Assembly (NCBI GenBank): GCA_902518715.1
Contig: CABYHU010000009.1
Span: 1 to 32,847 of the forward strand
Origin: an uncultured SAR86 cluster bacterium
GTDB taxonomy: Bacteria; Pseudomonadota; Gammaproteobacteria; Magnimaribacterales; D2472
DNA length: 32,847 nucleotides
Direction: 5' to 3'
The translations under genes and the position numbers were made by a program. Numbering within the stretch: position 1 is the stretch's first letter; each line of letters starts with the position of its first letter. Positions 9,691 through 21,043 of the stretch are shown piece by piece. The notes under the pieces were generated by a model. The model was given only the letters and a program-made list of their open reading frames with translations. It had not been told where the DNA came from and ran no database searches.

Positions 9691-10844
9691 TTTGCAAGCT
9701 CCACTGCAGTTCTAGCTGCATCTTCCAAACTATTCTTGCTTTGTATTTTTGAAGACGAATTAGAAAGGATTGATAGTCCTTTTTCTGCACTATTGCCTTC
9801 CAGCCTAACAACGACAGGTATTTCAACTCCTACTTCATCAATTGCCGCAACTATACCTTGCGCAATTAAATCACATCTAACAATACCTCCAAAAATATTT
9901 ACAAGCACTACTTTTACTTCTGGATCATCCAAAATTATTTTAAAAGCTTTTGCTACCCTTTCTTGAGTAGCTGTGCCTCCAACATCGAGAAAGTTGGCAG
10001 GATTCCCTTTGAAAAACTTTATTGTATCCATGGTGCCCATTGCTAATCCAGCTCCATTTACCATGCATCCAATATTTCCATCCAATGAAACATAACTTAG
10101 ATCATATTTTGATGCCTCAGATTCTCTCGGATCTTCTTGGGTTGGATCATGCATTTCTTGTAACTCTTTTTGTCTAAAAAGTGCATTTGAATCGATATTT
10201 ATCTTTGCATCTAAACAGTGCAAATTACCATCATCTTTTATTACAAGTGGGTTAATTTCCAAAAGGCTAAGGTCACACTCAAAGAACATTGAAACTGTTT
10301 TTCTTACAATATGCTCCATCTGTGAAGATTGAGTCTCATTTAGTTTGAGTGTACTGCATATCTTTTCAATATCGCCTTTTGATACATCTTTGCCATTAAG
10401 AGATATGGAAGCGATCTTTTCAGGAGTTTCCTCGGCAACTTTTTCTATATTTACTCCTCCCTCCGAAGATGCAATTATTGCAACCTCGCGTGAAGATCTA
10501 TCAACAACTGCACTATAGTAAAGCTCATCTGCGATATTGGTACATTCCTCAACGAGAATACAGCTTACTAGCTGCCCCTCTTTATCAGTTTGATATGTTA
10601 CAAGTCTTTTACCTAACCATTTTTTTGTAAAATCCGAAACCTCCTCAATGGTGTCACATAGAGCAACACCTCCGGATTTACCTCTACCGCCTGCATGAAC
10701 CTGTGCTTTTGCTACCCATCGACTTCCTCCAATATCAGTACATGCTTCCTCAACCTCATCAAGGCTTGTGACAACTTTTCCTTTTGAAACGGGTAAATCA
10801 TATTTTGCAAAAATTTCTTTGCCTTGATACTCGTGTAAGTTCAT
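9687..10844 (-). CDS. sucC: Succinyl-CoA synthetase beta subunit (ADP-forming)
   Basis: ATP-grasp subunit that binds the nucleotide and succinate. 385 residues against 388 in E. coli. [15 protein letters not shown] is the typical start, [15 protein letters not shown] (about 46-60) is the nucleotide-binding loop, and the C-terminal half carries [18 protein letters not shown] and [16 protein letters not shown], the phosphohistidine-swinging region. It overlaps lpd upstream and sucD downstream by 4 bases each, both ATGA-type junctions, which points to coupled translation and equimolar subunits. Confidence 0.98.
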   Translation of the reverse strand: MNLHEYQGKEIFAKYDLPVSKGKVVTSLDEVEEACTDIGGSRWVAKAQVHAGGRGKSGGVALCDTIEEVSDFTKKWLGKRLVTYQTDKEGQLVSCILVEECTNIADELYYSAVVDRSSREVAIIASSEGGVNIEKVAEETPEKIASISLNGKDVSKGDIEKICSTLKLNETQSSQMEHIVRKTVSMFFECDLSLLEINPLVIKDDGNLHCLDAKINIDSNALFRQKELQEMHDPTQEDPRESEASKYDLSYVSLDGNIGCMVNGAGLAMGTMDTIKFFKGNPANFLDVGGTATQERVAKAFKIILDDPEVKVVLVNIFGGIVRCDLIAQGIVAAIDEVGVEIPVVVRLEGNSAEKGLSILSNSSSKIQSKNSLEDAARTAVELAK

Positions 10845-12259
10845 TTTCTTTTATTGCCTATATGAATTGCAGAATTGTTTGCAGCTAATGCAGCTTCATG
10901 AAATGCCTCACTAACTGTTGGATGGCTAAACACAGTTAGACCTATATCTTCAGCACTAGATCCAAACTCCATTGCTATAACCGCTTGTTGGACAATATCT
11001 GCAGCGGAAGGACCAAATACATGAACTCCTAATATTGTGTCATCTTTCTTATCAGCTAAAACCTTAACAGAACCGACTGAATCAGCTGCAGCTAGAGCTC
11101 TTCCACTTGCAGCAAATGGAAAACTTCCAATCTTAAACTCCACACCATGATCTTCGAGCTCTTGCTGAGTCTTTCCAACCCAAGCAACTTCAGGATGAGT
11201 ATAAATAACGTTAGGTACAAGATCATAATTCATTCTAGCCTTTTTGCCTGCAATTCTCTCAGCAACCATTACTCCTTCCTCTGAACCTTTGTGAGCAAGC
11301 ATTGGTCCTCTTACAATATCACCAACAGCATAAATATTTTCATAATTTGTTTTACAAAAATCGTCAACTTGGACTCTTCCTAATTCATCCAACTCAATTG
11401 GAAATGACTCATCTGAGATATCAGCTGTATTAGGTTTTCTCCCCACAGCCACAATCAACTTATCAAAAGAGGCTTTAAGCTCCTCACCTTTTGATTCATA
11501 AGAAATTTCAACATCTTTACCATTATCTTTAGCTGAGGTGAGTTTTGATCCTAAATGTATATCTAGACCTTGTTTTTTAAACTCTCGATGACATTCTTTA
11601 GAAATTTGTTTGTCGACAATAGGTAAGAAATCATCCATCGCCTCTATGACTGTAACCTCAGCTCCAAGTCTTGACCATACGCTACCAAGCTCTAAACCAA
11701 TTACTCCAGCTCCAATTATTCCAAGTCTTTCTGGAACCCTATCAAAATTAAGAGCTCCTGTGCTATCGACTATATTTTCAGACCATTTTGCAACTGGAAT
11801 TTCAATTGGATTTGAGCCTGTTGCTAATATTATGAATTTTGTCTCCAAGCTTGTTTTATCTCCATTATTTGAAACTTCTACAATGTTCTCATTAATAACT
11901 TTCCCTCTTCCTGATATTGCTTCAACACCATTTGCTTTAAACAGTCCAGTTATTCCAGTTGTAAGTTTATTAACAACTTCATCCTTTCTTTTCATCATTG
12001 AAGGAATATTGACTGATAAATCTTTTAGATCTATTCCATGAGATGCAAAATCTTTTTTAGCTTCGAAGTATTTGTGAGATGAATCCAAAAGAGATTTTGA
12101 AGGAATACAGCCTACATTAAGGCAAGTGCCTCCGTACTTTTGGTTTCCTTTTTCATCAGAGGCAAATTCTACGCAAGCTGTATTTAGACCTAATTGGGAT
12201 GCTTTGATCGCTGCAACATAACCAGCAGGACCGCCTCCAATTACAACAACATCATACAT
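10841..12259 (-). CDS. lpd: Dihydrolipoyl dehydrogenase (E3)
   Basis: FAD-dependent enzyme that reoxidises the lipoyl group of the 2-oxoglutarate dehydrogenase E2 with NAD. 472 residues. FAD-binding GGGPAG is at 8-13, the redox disulfide GGTCLNVGC uses C46 and C51, the NAD Rossmann motif is [13 protein letters not shown] in the middle, and the catalytic His-Glu pair is H446 and E451 in HPTVSEAF near the C-terminus. AGGTG five bases before the ATG lies in the gap just after the sucB stop. Its position between sucB and sucC matches the pseudomonad arrangement rather than the E. coli one, and suggests an E3 expressed with this complex. Whether pyruvate dehydrogenase shares it cannot be seen here. 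Confidence 0.97.
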   Translation of the reverse strand: MYDVVVIGGGPAGYVAAIKASQLGLNTACVEFASDEKGNQKYGGTCLNVGCIPSKSLLDSSHKYFEAKKDFASHGIDLKDLSVNIPSMMKRKDEVVNKLTTGITGLFKANGVEAISGRGKVINENIVEVSNNGDKTSLETKFIILATGSNPIEIPVAKWSENIVDSTGALNFDRVPERLGIIGAGVIGLELGSVWSRLGAEVTVIEAMDDFLPIVDKQISKECHREFKKQGLDIHLGSKLTSAKDNGKDVEISYESKGEELKASFDKLIVAVGRKPNTADISDESFPIELDELGRVQVDDFCKTNYENIYAVGDIVRGPMLAHKGSEEGVMVAERIAGKKARMNYDLVPNVIYTHPEVAWVGKTQQELEDHGVEFKIGSFPFAASGRALAAADSVGSVKVLADKKDDTILGVHVFGPSAADIVQQAVIAMEFGSSAEDIGLTVFSHPTVSEAFHEAALAANNSAIHIGNKRK

Positions 12260-12267
12260 ATTTGCAC

Positions 12268-13467
12268 CTATAGGTTTAGTAAAAGTTTTTCAGGGTTCTC
12301 TAATTGCTCTTTTATTGAGACTAGAAATGACACTGCCTCTTTTCCATCGAGCATTCTATGATCATAGCTCATTGCTAAATACATCATTGGTCTAACAACA
12401 ATTTCTCCATCTACCACAACTGGCCTATCTTCAATTTTATGCATTCCTAAAATAGCAGTCTGTGGTGCATTAAGAATTGGTGTTGATAACAGTGATCCAA
12501 AGATCCCGCCATTAGAAACTGTAAAAGTTCCTCCTTGCATCTCCTCAATTGATAATTTCCCATCTCTGGCCTTCTCAGCATACTCTGAGATTGATTTCTC
12601 AATTTCTGAAATTGATTTTATGTCAGCATCTTTAATTACAGGAACTACAAGCCCTCTATCAGTAGAAACAGCTACACCAATATCCTTATAGCCATGATAA
12701 ACAATATCAGTTCCATCAATGCTCGCATTAACTTGAGGAAACTTTTCAAGTGCATTAACAGAGGCAGCTACAAAGAACCCCATAAAGCCAAGCTTAACTC
12801 CGTGCTCTTTTAGAAAATCATCTCCATACTTTGACCTAATATCTTTTATAGGCTTCATATCAACCTCATTGAAGGTTGTTAACATCGCTGTTTCTTGCTG
12901 AACCTCAACTAAACGTTTTGCAATTGTTGATCTAAGTCTTGTCATTGGGACTCTTTTTGTTTCTCTATCAAGGTCAACATTAGTTTTCTTGACTGATTCT
13001 TCAATAACTGGATCTTTCTCAACGTGGCTAATTACATCAGCTTTTGTGATCCTTCCATCTTTTCCACTACCTTTGATTTCAGATGGATTTAGCTCTTTTT
13101 CTTCAATTATCCTTTTTGCAGCTGGCCCTGATTTTTTATCCACTAAATGGTCTTGTGAGGATTCGAGATCTGGGACTGTTTCTGTGGGTTTTTCTTCCTT
13201 AACAGCTTGAGTTTTTTGTTCTTCGCTATCACCTGAAATAAATTCGCCAATTAATTCAGCACTTAAAACTGTATCTCCTTCATTTTTATGAATTTTTGAA
13301 ATTTTTCCATCTGAAGGAGCTAACACCTCTAGAACAACCTTGTCAGTTTCTATTTCAGCAATCACCTCATCTTGTGATACAGCTTCACCTTCTTTTTTAA
13401 CCCAGTTAGCAATAGTTCCATCAGCGACAGACTCTGGGAAGGTTGGAGACTTTATTTCTTCACTCAT
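12268..13467 (-). CDS. sucB: Dihydrolipoyllysine-residue succinyltransferase (E2 of 2-oxoglutarate dehydrogenase)
   Basis: Core of the 2-oxoglutarate dehydrogenase complex; transfers the succinyl group from lipoate to CoA. 399 residues (E. coli 405). One N-terminal lipoyl domain has the lipoylated lysine K43 in [11 protein letters not shown], then comes an acidic/proline linker (about 80-110) and the E3/E1-binding domain ([18 protein letters not shown], with [13 protein letters not shown]). The C-terminal catalytic domain ends with SYDHRMLDG, where H370 and D374 are the catalytic pair. The single lipoyl domain and SucB-type active site favour the succinyl over the acetyl enzyme, as does the operon. 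Its start overlaps the sucA stop by 4 bases. Confidence 0.97.
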   Translation of the reverse strand: MSEEIKSPTFPESVADGTIANWVKKEGEAVSQDEVIAEIETDKVVLEVLAPSDGKISKIHKNEGDTVLSAELIGEFISGDSEEQKTQAVKEEKPTETVPDLESSQDHLVDKKSGPAAKRIIEEKELNPSEIKGSGKDGRITKADVISHVEKDPVIEESVKKTNVDLDRETKRVPMTRLRSTIAKRLVEVQQETAMLTTFNEVDMKPIKDIRSKYGDDFLKEHGVKLGFMGFFVAASVNALEKFPQVNASIDGTDIVYHGYKDIGVAVSTDRGLVVPVIKDADIKSISEIEKSISEYAEKARDGKLSIEEMQGGTFTVSNGGIFGSLLSTPILNAPQTAILGMHKIEDRPVVVDGEIVVRPMMYLAMSYDHRMLDGKEAVSFLVSIKEQLENPEKLLLNL

Positions 13468-16286
13468 TTGTTATCTCTTTTAAGTACATTATCAACTAAT
13501 TCTTGTTGTTGTTGAAGATGTAATTTCATTAACCCAACTGCTGGTGCAGCAGCAGGAGGCCTTGAAATAGGTTTAAATGAATTCTCTATATTGAGCTTAT
13601 TTAAAACCCTTTCTAATCTATGACGATGACTAAACCATGCTCCTTGATTTCTTGGTTCTTCTTGAGCCCAAATAAACTCCTCAACATGTGAATAACCCTT
13701 AAGCATTTCTTCAACTTCAAAATATGGGAAAGGATAAAGTTGTTCAAGTCTAAGTAATGCTACATCTGAAATACCTTTTTCATCTCTAGCCTTCTTAAGA
13801 TCGTAATAAACTTTTCCGCTGCAAAGTACTACTCTTTTAATTTTTTCCGTTGGAAGATCATCTCCAATGATGCAATTAAAACTTCCATTTGTAAGTTCAG
13901 ATAAATCACTTGCTGCCTCAGGTAATCTTAAAAGACTCTTTGGAGTAATAACGATAAGAGGTCTTCGCATTTTCCTTATTGCCTGCCTTCTGAGAAGGTG
14001 GAAAATCTGGGATGGGGAGCTTGGCATACAAACTTGTATGTTATTTGCAGCACATAGCTGTAAAAATCTCTCTAATCTTGCACTGCTGTGCTCAGGCCCC
14101 ATTCCCTCAAATCCATGCGGAAGGAGCATAACTAGTCCAGAAAGCCTTTCCCATTTATGTTCAGCACTAACTATAAATTGATCAATTACAACCTGAGCTC
14201 CATTCGCAAAATCACCAAACTGAGCTTCCCATATAACAAGTCCACTTGGCCAAGTTGCCGAGTAACCGTACTCGAAACCAAGAACAGCTTCCTCAGATAA
14301 TAATGAATCATAAATATCAACTAATGTTTTTCCTTCCTTTGCAATTGAATCTAATGATAGAAATCCTTCTCCATTTTCCTGATCAAAGATAACAGCATGA
14401 CGATGATCAAATGTGCCCCTTCTTACATCCTGACCAGTGAATCTTATGGGATAACCTTCCTTAAGAAGGCTTGAGTATGCCATCATTTCAGCAAATCCCC
14501 AGTTTAGCTTTATATCTCCCTGCGACATTTTTAGTCTTTCATCAAAAATCTTTTTTACTTTTTTCTGAAGTGAAAAATCTGCAGGAGTCTTTACGACTGA
14601 TAAAGCATTTTCTTCGATTTCTTTTTGAGGAACAGAAGTAGTTACTTCCTCATACCATTTTCTATTCATGAATGGTTCCCAATCAAACCACTGATCATCA
14701 TTTGATCTTGGTGCTAAGTTAGGAGTTACAGATTCACCATTTTCGATTTGCTTTCTATATGATTTTTTAAAATCTTTTATTTCTTCATCGGATATTATTG
14801 AATCAGCAGTTAAAAGTTGTTCATACATATCTAAAACGGTTTTATGACTTTTTATTGCCTTATACATCAAGGGTTGAGTTGATGAAGGGTCATCAGCCTC
14901 ATTGTGGCCACTCCTTCTGTAACATACTAAGTCAATAACAATATCTTTCTTGAAGTTTTCTCTATACTCACATGCCAATTCTGAGACATAGACAACTGCT
15001 TCAGGATCATCGGCATTTACATGTATGATTGGAGCCTCGATAAATTTACTAATATCTGTTGAGTATCTCGTTGATCTAGCATCCCTGATGTGGCTTGTTG
15101 TAAATCCTATTTGATTATTTACAACTACATGGATAGTGCCTCCTACTCCATATGCTCTGGTTTGTGACATTTGTAGCGTCTCCATCACAACTCCTTGGCC
15201 AGAAAATGCTGCATCACCATGAATAAGAATTGGAACAACCCTATTCCTAAATGTATCTCCCAACCTATCTTGACGAGCTCTAACAGAACCGACAACAACC
15301 GGGTTTACAATTTCTAAATGTGATGGATTATTCGTTAAGGATACGTGCACATCTCCATGATCAGTTCTGATATTTGAAGAGTATCCCAAATGATATTTTA
15401 CATCTCCTGTACTTGATCCTTTAAGATCAAAATCTTCTTCAAAAGCCTCAAAAAGCTCTTTTGAAACTTTTCCTAAAACATTAACCAATAAATTTAGCCT
15501 GCCTCTATGCGCCATCCCAAAACAAATTTGCTCAGCACCATTTTTTGACGTCGTCTTAATGAGCGTATCTACAAGTGGAATGAGCGATTCACATCCATCA
15601 ATACCAAATCTTTTCATACCCGGATATTTAGAAGAGAGGAACTGGGCTAAACCTCTTGCAGAGATTAATCTTTTAAGGATTTCTTTTTTTCTTACCTTAT
15701 CTGAGATTTTATGATCTGAGTTTTCAAACTTTTCAATAATCCAGCTTCTTTCTCTTTTATTTGATATATGCTGAAATTCAATACCAATATTTTTACAATA
15801 GATTTCTTTTAGTTCATCTATTAAATTATTTACTTCGTATTCAGCATTACTTCCAATTGGGAAATTACAATTAACTGTGCTTGAAAGTTCATCTCCATTA
15901 AATAAGCCTTCGGTTTTGTGTAAATCTGAATGAATAACTTTTTCAGCAATTCCAAGAGGGTCTAAATCTGCAGCAGTATGTCCATAGTCTCTATAAGCTT
16001 TTATTAAAGTTTGAACCTTTGCATCGAGTGGATTTTTATTTTTTGAAGAAGCTTTGACTTTTGTTGCTGATCTTCTCGGGGTATTTTGAAAGTGTTTGAT
16101 TACGTCAAGATGAGAACTATCTTTTTTTGATCCATTTTGAAAAGGTAAGTCATTGAAGTAAGTTTTCCACTCCTCTGAAATTGAATTGGGATCTTGTAAA
16201 TAACTCTCATATAGATCCTCTAAATATGAGAGGTGTCCGCCAGATGTATGAGAATCACTCATATAATCTGACATTGTCTTTTTCAT
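13464..16286 (-). CDS. sucA: 2-oxoglutarate dehydrogenase E1 component
   Basis: Thiamine-diphosphate-dependent decarboxylase that starts the 2-oxoglutarate dehydrogenase reaction. 940 residues against 933 in E. coli. The N-terminal segment [16 protein letters not shown] (about 18-33) is the family's E2-binding helix. Cofactor and active-site segments include [58 protein letters not shown] and, in the C-terminal half, [18 protein letters not shown] and [11 protein letters not shown]. The ATG at 16284-16286 has GGAG seven bases upstream, inside the end of sdhB, so it is preferred over the ATG four codons later. sdhB ends 4 bases upstream. Confidence 0.98.
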   Translation of the reverse strand: MKKTMSDYMSDSHTSGGHLSYLEDLYESYLQDPNSISEEWKTYFNDLPFQNGSKKDSSHLDVIKHFQNTPRRSATKVKASSKNKNPLDAKVQTLIKAYRDYGHTAADLDPLGIAEKVIHSDLHKTEGLFNGDELSSTVNCNFPIGSNAEYEVNNLIDELKEIYCKNIGIEFQHISNKRERSWIIEKFENSDHKISDKVRKKEILKRLISARGLAQFLSSKYPGMKRFGIDGCESLIPLVDTLIKTTSKNGAEQICFGMAHRGRLNLLVNVLGKVSKELFEAFEEDFDLKGSSTGDVKYHLGYSSNIRTDHGDVHVSLTNNPSHLEIVNPVVVGSVRARQDRLGDTFRNRVVPILIHGDAAFSGQGVVMETLQMSQTRAYGVGGTIHVVVNNQIGFTTSHIRDARSTRYSTDISKFIEAPIIHVNADDPEAVVYVSELACEYRENFKKDIVIDLVCYRRSGHNEADDPSSTQPLMYKAIKSHKTVLDMYEQLLTADSIISDEEIKDFKKSYRKQIENGESVTPNLAPRSNDDQWFDWEPFMNRKWYEEVTTSVPQKEIEENALSVVKTPADFSLQKKVKKIFDERLKMSQGDIKLNWGFAEMMAYSSLLKEGYPIRFTGQDVRRGTFDHRHAVIFDQENGEGFLSLDSIAKEGKTLVDIYDSLLSEEAVLGFEYGYSATWPSGLVIWEAQFGDFANGAQVVIDQFIVSAEHKWERLSGLVMLLPHGFEGMGPEHSSARLERFLQLCAANNIQVCMPSSPSQIFHLLRRQAIRKMRRPLIVITPKSLLRLPEAASDLSELTNGSFNCIIGDDLPTEKIKRVVLCSGKVYYDLKKARDEKGISDVALLRLEQLYPFPYFEVEEMLKGYSHVEEFIWAQEEPRNQGAWFSHRHRLERVLNKLNIENSFKPISRPPAAAPAVGLMKLHLQQQQELVDNVLKRDNK

Positions 16287-16290
16287 CAGC

Positions 16291-17028
16291 TCACTCCAAA
16301 CCTACAACCTTAATTTTATCCTCTTTAGTACCAGTTAAAAGCATTGATTTAATTTCACCAATCGCTTTATTTGGATTTAAACCTTTTGGGCAAACATTTA
16401 CACAATTCATAATGCCATGACACCTATAAACACTAAAAGGGTCTCCTAATTCTTCTAATCTCTCTTGTTTCTTGGTATCTCTCGTATCAGCAAGGAATCT
16501 ATAAGCCTGAAGAAGTGCCGCTGGTCCAACAAATTTATCGGGATTCCACCAAAAGGATGGACAACTTGTAGAACAGCAGGCGCAAAGAATACATTCATAT
16601 AAGCCATCTAATTTATCTCTATCTTGAGGAGATTGAAGTCTTTCCTGCTCTGGCGGTTCTGAGTCAGACTGTAAAAATGGTTTAATCTTTTCATACTGCT
16701 CGTAAAATTGAGTCATATCTACTATAAGATCTCTTATAACAGGAAGACCAGGCAATGGTCTTAACTCAAGCTTATTTCCTTTTAAGACTTCAGACAAAGG
16801 AGTAATACATGCCAACCCATTTTTACCATTGATGTTCATGCCATCAGATCCGCACACACCTTCTCGGCATGATCGTCTATAAGAAATAGTTGCATCATCC
16901 TCCTTAAGCATATTAAGAAGATCTAGAACCATAATATCTTTTTCAGGCTTTTTAACCTTATAGTTCTTCATATAAGGAAACTTATCCTGCTCAGGATTAT
17001 ATCTGTATAGGCTGACGCTAAGCTCCAT
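16291..17028 (-). CDS. sdhB: Succinate dehydrogenase iron-sulfur subunit
   Basis: Carries electrons from the SdhA flavin to quinone. 245 residues. The [2Fe-2S] site is SCREGVCGSDG with C54, C59, D62 and C74; an aspartate replaces the fourth cysteine region as in E. coli. The [4Fe-4S] site starts with C146, C149 and C152 and the [3Fe-4S] site uses C156, C203 and C209, with C213 completing the set (cluster assignment follows the E. coli pattern). It lies 1 base after sdhA and 4 bases before sucA, so complex II and 2-oxoglutarate dehydrogenase are one transcription unit. Its clusters would be supplied by the ISC operon about 10 kb upstream in the same window. Confidence 0.98.
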   Translation of the reverse strand: MELSVSLYRYNPEQDKFPYMKNYKVKKPEKDIMVLDLLNMLKEDDATISYRRSCREGVCGSDGMNINGKNGLACITPLSEVLKGNKLELRPLPGLPVIRDLIVDMTQFYEQYEKIKPFLQSDSEPPEQERLQSPQDRDKLDGLYECILCACCSTSCPSFWWNPDKFVGPAALLQAYRFLADTRDTKKQERLEELGDPFSVYRCHGIMNCVNVCPKGLNPNKAIGEIKSMLLTGTKEDKIKVVGLE

Positions 17029-17029
17029 T

Positions 17030-18820
17030 TTAATAAGACCTCATTTTAGGTGGAAATGCTTCTACTTCTTTTGGAACAAAATTAACATCTCTTTTGCCCA
17101 ATTTTTTTTCAACTGGATCATATAAAGAATGACATAACCAATTCTCATCATCTCTTTCAGGAAAATCATCTCTTGCATGAGCTCCTCTACTTTCGTCTCT
17201 CATCATTGCAGAAATAGCTGTTGCCTCTGCGACCTCTAATAGATTCTGTAACTCGAGTGCTTCAACTCTGTTAGTGTTGAAAGCAATACTTTTATCCTTT
17301 AAGTAAAGATTTTCAGATTTCTCTCTTATCTCCTCAAGTTCTTTGACTCCTTTCTCCATAAACTCACCACGCCTAAAGACACCAAAGTAGTTCTGCATAC
17401 ATGTTTGGAGTTGTTTTTTAACATCAGCAACCTCGTATCCAGATTCAGATTCATTTAATTTGTTTAGCCTGCTCATGGCCAATTCAATATCTTCATTGGA
17501 AGCATTTTCTACGCCACCACCAGATTTAAGCTCCTCATTTATATGTTTGCCTGCAGCTCTTCCGAAAACAACTAAATCTAATAAAGAGTTTCCGCCCAGT
17601 CTGTTGGCACCATGAACAGATACACATGCAGCCTCCCCAACAGAGAAAAGCCCTGAAACCATGAAATCATTTCCATCATTCCTGCTAAATGCTTGACCAT
17701 GAATATTTGTTGGAGTTCCTCCCATCATGTAATGACATGTAGGAACAACAGGAATTGGTTCCTTAATAGGGTCAACGTGAGCAAAAGTTTTTGAAAGCTC
17801 GCATATGCCCGGTAATTTTGAATTAAGGACATCTGCACCCAAATGATCGAGTTTCAAGTAAACATGATCTTTCTCTGGGCCACACCCTCTGCCTTCAAGT
17901 ATTTCCATAACCATTGATCTAGCAACAACATCTCTCCCTGCAAGATCCTTAGCATTTGGAGCATATCTTTCCATAAATCTCTCACCATCTGCATTAATTA
18001 AATATCCACCTTCACCTCTGCAACCCTCAGTTACAAGAGACCCTGCACCATGAATACCAGTTGGATGAAATTGCCACATTTCCATATCCTGAGCAGGAAA
18101 ACCAGCTCTAAGAGTCATTCCAAGTCCATCTCCAGTATTAATCAAAGCATTTGTTGTAGATGCATATATTCTTCCAGCACCACCGGTAGCTAGAACCGTT
18201 GCCTGAGCTTTAAGATAACAGACTTCACCCGATTCAATAGAAAAAGCTATAACTCCAGTGATCTCATTCTTTGAATTTTTAACAAGATCAACAGCAAACC
18301 ATTCATTAAGAAAGTTTGTTCCCTCTTTAACATTGTTTTGGTAGAGAGTATGAAGAAGTGCATGACCTGTTCTATCTGCTGCTGCACAAGTTCTAGCTGC
18401 CTGTCCGCCTTTTCCAAAATCTTTAGATTGTCCACCAAAAGGTCTTTGATAAATCCTTCCATTTTCAAAACGAGAAAATGGTAGGCCCATGTGCTCTAAT
18501 TCATAAACTGCTTTTGGTCCCTCTGAGCACATATACTCAATAGCATCCTGATCACCAATATAGTCAGAGCCTTTTACGGTATCGTACATATGCCATCTCC
18601 AATCATCATTTGGATCTGCACTTTGGATTGCACATGTAATTCCACCTTGAGCCGAGACGGTATGAGACCTGGTAGGAAAAACTTTAGAAATAACAGCTGT
18701 ATTCAGACCTGATTTGGCTAGTTCAAGGGAGGTTCTCATCCCTGATCCGCCTCCACCAACAATAAGTGCATCAAATTCTTTGATGTTGTTTTTTTTTGAG
18801 ATATTAATTACTTTATTCAT
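17030..18820 (-). CDS. sdhA: Succinate dehydrogenase flavoprotein subunit
   Basis: Oxidises succinate to fumarate with covalently bound FAD on the cytoplasmic face of the inner membrane. 596 residues. FAD-binding GGGGSG is at 22-27; the histidine that carries the flavin is H53 in [10 protein letters not shown]. Active-site residues are seen in [10 protein letters not shown] (H252), TEGCRGEGG and [11 protein letters not shown] (R296, the proton-transfer arginine), and [16 protein letters not shown] is the C-terminal FAD contact. It overlaps the end of sdhD by 4 bases. The quinol:fumarate reductase alternative is disfavoured by the sdhCD-type anchor genes and by the suc genes downstream. Confidence 0.98.
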   Translation of the reverse strand: MNKVINISKKNNIKEFDALIVGGGGSGMRTSLELAKSGLNTAVISKVFPTRSHTVSAQGGITCAIQSADPNDDWRWHMYDTVKGSDYIGDQDAIEYMCSEGPKAVYELEHMGLPFSRFENGRIYQRPFGGQSKDFGKGGQAARTCAAADRTGHALLHTLYQNNVKEGTNFLNEWFAVDLVKNSKNEITGVIAFSIESGEVCYLKAQATVLATGGAGRIYASTTNALINTGDGLGMTLRAGFPAQDMEMWQFHPTGIHGAGSLVTEGCRGEGGYLINADGERFMERYAPNAKDLAGRDVVARSMVMEILEGRGCGPEKDHVYLKLDHLGADVLNSKLPGICELSKTFAHVDPIKEPIPVVPTCHYMMGGTPTNIHGQAFSRNDGNDFMVSGLFSVGEAACVSVHGANRLGGNSLLDLVVFGRAAGKHINEELKSGGGVENASNEDIELAMSRLNKLNESESGYEVADVKKQLQTCMQNYFGVFRRGEFMEKGVKELEEIREKSENLYLKDKSIAFNTNRVEALELQNLLEVAEATAISAMMRDESRGAHARDDFPERDDENWLCHSLYDPVEKKLGKRDVNFVPKEVEAFPPKMRSY

Positions 18821-19182
18821 GAAAAATTATTAAAAATAATTGTTAAGGATACTATTAAATAACTAAGTCCAAATATTGAAAAAACAACAGTATAAATAGA
18901 TCTAAAAGTATCAGCATATTTAGAAATTCTGTAGCTCAAGAATCCAATTGTTCTTCTTGTGAGGTAATCAGTTCCAACAGTCCATAGGCCGATAAATGAG
19001 TGAATAATAACTGATGCAAAAAAGCACAATGTAAGAAAAATCATAATGGAGGAATAAAAGAAATTACTCCAAGCCTCAAATGTTAATTCTGTGGAGCAAA
19101 TAAAGTAAAAAACATAAACAATATAAATTAAATTAATTATTGCACTAGTCCTTTGAAGATACCAAATTGTTGATCCCTTCAT
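18817..19182 (-). CDS. sdhD: Succinate dehydrogenase membrane anchor subunit D
   Basis: One of the two small membrane subunits that hold haem b and the quinone site. 121 residues with three hydrophobic segments (about 14-30, 44-66 and 92-116). H61 in IIHSFIGLW is the haem ligand, and D72-Y73 lie 11 and 12 residues later, the same spacing as H71/D82/Y83 of E. coli SdhD. I use the ATG at 19180-19182, which overlaps the sdhC stop as ATGA and has TTGGAG upstream; the frame is open further upstream, but that stretch is sdhC read out of frame and lacks anchor-like sequence. SdhD is normally weakly conserved, so the haem and quinone residues carry the call. Confidence 0.93.
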   Translation of the reverse strand: MKGSTIWYLQRTSAIINLIYIVYVFYFICSTELTFEAWSNFFYSSIMIFLTLCFFASVIIHSFIGLWTVGTDYLTRRTIGFLSYRISKYADTFRSIYTVVFSIFGLSYLIVSLTIIFNNFS

Positions 19183-19565
19183 AAAAAGATTCTCCAAAAT
19201 ACAAAAGAAGTAGTAATAATCCATAGGGAAATAGTAAATATTGCAGAATACTTTGAAGCAATAAGTGATTCTCCTATGTGAGCATCCATTATTAAGTGCC
19301 TTACTCCCGAAAGAATGTGATACCAGAGAATACAAAAACTTAAAACGATTAGACCTAAAATAAATTTGTAATCCTTCAAAAATAATGACAAGTCATTAAA
19401 TGAATCTTCGCTTTCAGTAGAAAAATATATTAATGCAAGCATCAGTGGCAAAGTTATAAAAAAAACATACATACCAGATAATCTGTGCGTAATAGAGATA
19501 AAAGCAGAGACAGGGAGATTTATCTTACGAAGATCTATATAAACCGGACGATGGTCTGTATTCAT
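19179..19565 (-). CDS. sdhC: Succinate dehydrogenase cytochrome b556 subunit
   Basis: Large membrane anchor of complex II and first gene of the sdh-suc operon. 128 residues (E. coli 129) with three membrane segments. RPVYIDL at the start, ISITHRLSG (23-31, quinone-site serine and arginine region) and WYHILSGVRHLIMD (81-94) with haem-ligand H83 are the family landmarks. The 72-base gap after der holds its probable promoter. No ribosome-binding site sits at the normal distance: the only purine-rich run, AAAGGAAAG, is over 20 bases before the ATG, and no in-frame start lies nearer to it. Confidence 0.95.
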   Translation of the reverse strand: MNTDHRPVYIDLRKINLPVSAFISITHRLSGMYVFFITLPLMLALIYFSTESEDSFNDLSLFLKDYKFILGLIVLSFCILWYHILSGVRHLIMDAHIGESLIASKYSAIFTISLWIITTSFVFWRIFL

Positions 19566-19607
19566 AGAGTGGACAAATGTTTACTAATACTTTCCTTTTA
19601 TGCATTA

Positions 19608-19613
19608 ATTATA
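19608..19613 (-). promoter_or_regulatory. Candidate -10 box of the sdh-suc operon promoter
   Basis: TATAAT on the minus strand in the 72-base gap between der and sdhC, 42 bases before the sdhC ATG. No sequence resembling TTGACA is found 15-19 bases upstream, so if this is the promoter it is weak or needs an activator. It could also be chance in AT-rich DNA. Confidence 0.4.
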
Positions 19614-19637
19614 CGTAAAAGACTATAAATTAATACT

Positions 19638-21029
19638 TTATTTCTTAGCTTTTTTAACAAAAGATAATAGTCTCTTACGTTTCTTAATTTGCCTTTCAGT
19701 AAGAGTATTTTTACCTTTATATGGATTATCAGATTTCCTAAATATTATCTTTAGTTGAATGCTCTTAAGATCAAGATATTTTTTAAAAGAATTATAAATA
19801 TATTTCTTATAGTTTGCAGGTAACTTTTTATCCTGCGATGAATGAATCACCAATGTTGTTGGGTTAATTCCTGCAAAATGTATGTATCTAAATTTTAGCG
19901 ATTTTCCAGACACTGAGGGTGGCGATCTCTCCTCAATAACTCGTTTTAAGATCCTATTAAGTTTTGAGGTTGTAAATTTTGTTACTGATTTTTGAAGAGT
20001 ATCATCAATTTCTTTAAAGAGCTTCTTAAAACCTTTGCCCTTCAATGCTGAAATCTTTACAAGCTTCAAATCTTCAAAAAACCTCTTCTCCATTTTCTTA
20101 TTATCAAAAAACTCTTTCATTTTTTTTCTACTCAGTAAATCGATCTTATTTATGGCAAGTATGATTGGTTTACCAAATTTTTCTATCATAGATAAAATTT
20201 TTAGATCCTGATCAACAAGACCAGAATCAGCATCTATTAAAAGAATAGTTATATCTGATTCAGAAGCAGCATGCATGGCTCTTACATAAGAGAAATATTC
20301 AATATTAGTTTTTGTTTTATATCCTTTTCTTATTCCAGCTGTATCAAATAGTTCATATTTCCTTTCGCCAAATTCAATCGGCACATTGATAGCGTCAATT
20401 GTGGTCCCAGCTAAAGGAGAGACAATTACTCTATCTTTTAACGATAAAGAATTAATTAAGGTAGATTTACCAGCATTTGGTCTACCAATAATTGAAATCT
20501 TTGGTGAATTGCCCTCTTCAGTATCAGAAATATTTTCTGCAATGTTTGATTTTAAATACTTTTTTAATTTATCCAGTCCAATTGAATGCTCTGCGCTAAT
20601 CGATATTGAATCCTTTATTCCTTTTTGAGATAAATCAAAGGATGCATTTGAAACATTTTTTTTGTCATTTTTATTTAAAATCACAATAAATTTTTTATTT
20701 CTTTTTCTTAGATTCTCTAAAATTTTTGAGTCAAGATTAGTCAATTCTTCAGATCCATCGATAACAAATAAAACTAAGGAAGACTCATCAACTGCTATCC
20801 ATGCTTGTTCAGATATTTCATTCTCAATACTTTCTTTTTTGCTAGAGTCAATTCCTCCTGTATCAATTAAGAAAGTTTTGCTATCTCCTATAGACAACAA
20901 GCCATAGTTTCTGTCCTTTGTTAGTCCAGAGAAGTTAGAAACTATTGCGCTTCTAGATTTGGTAAGTTTATTAAAAAGAGTAGATTTGCCTACATTTGGC
21001 CTGCCAATAATTGCAACTGTATTTAACAT
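19638..21029 (-). CDS. der: Ribosome biogenesis GTPase Der (EngA)
   Basis: Tandem-GTPase factor required for 50S subunit assembly. 463 residues (E. coli 490). First G domain: GRPNVGKS at 9-16, DTGG at 56-59, NKND at 119-122. Second G domain: GRPNAGKS at 182-189, DTAG at 229-232, NKID at 294-297. A C-terminal KH-like domain (about 350-440) ends in a very lysine/arginine-rich tail. It is the last gene of the ndk-rlmN-ispG-hisS-yfgM-bamB-der block, which keeps E. coli order, and begins 14 bases after bamB. Confidence 0.98.
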   Translation of the reverse strand: MLNTVAIIGRPNVGKSTLFNKLTKSRSAIVSNFSGLTKDRNYGLLSIGDSKTFLIDTGGIDSSKKESIENEISEQAWIAVDESSLVLFVIDGSEELTNLDSKILENLRKRNKKFIVILNKNDKKNVSNASFDLSQKGIKDSISISAEHSIGLDKLKKYLKSNIAENISDTEEGNSPKISIIGRPNAGKSTLINSLSLKDRVIVSPLAGTTIDAINVPIEFGERKYELFDTAGIRKGYKTKTNIEYFSYVRAMHAASESDITILLIDADSGLVDQDLKILSMIEKFGKPIILAINKIDLLSRKKMKEFFDNKKMEKRFFEDLKLVKISALKGKGFKKLFKEIDDTLQKSVTKFTTSKLNRILKRVIEERSPPSVSGKSLKFRYIHFAGINPTTLVIHSSQDKKLPANYKKYIYNSFKKYLDLKSIQLKIIFRKSDNPYKGKNTLTERQIKKRKRLLSFVKKAKK

Positions 21030-21043
21030 GACTGAAACCCATT

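Noticed and set aside
11610-12041. 143-codon plus-strand open frame antisense to lpd
   Set aside because: Composition mirrors the codon pattern of lpd on the other strand; no ribosome-binding site or recognisable fold.
19183-19335. Upstream in-frame extension of sdhD by 51 residues
   Set aside because: It is sdhC read in another frame; the ATG at 19182 has a ribosome-binding site and an ATGA overlap, and gives the normal SdhD length.
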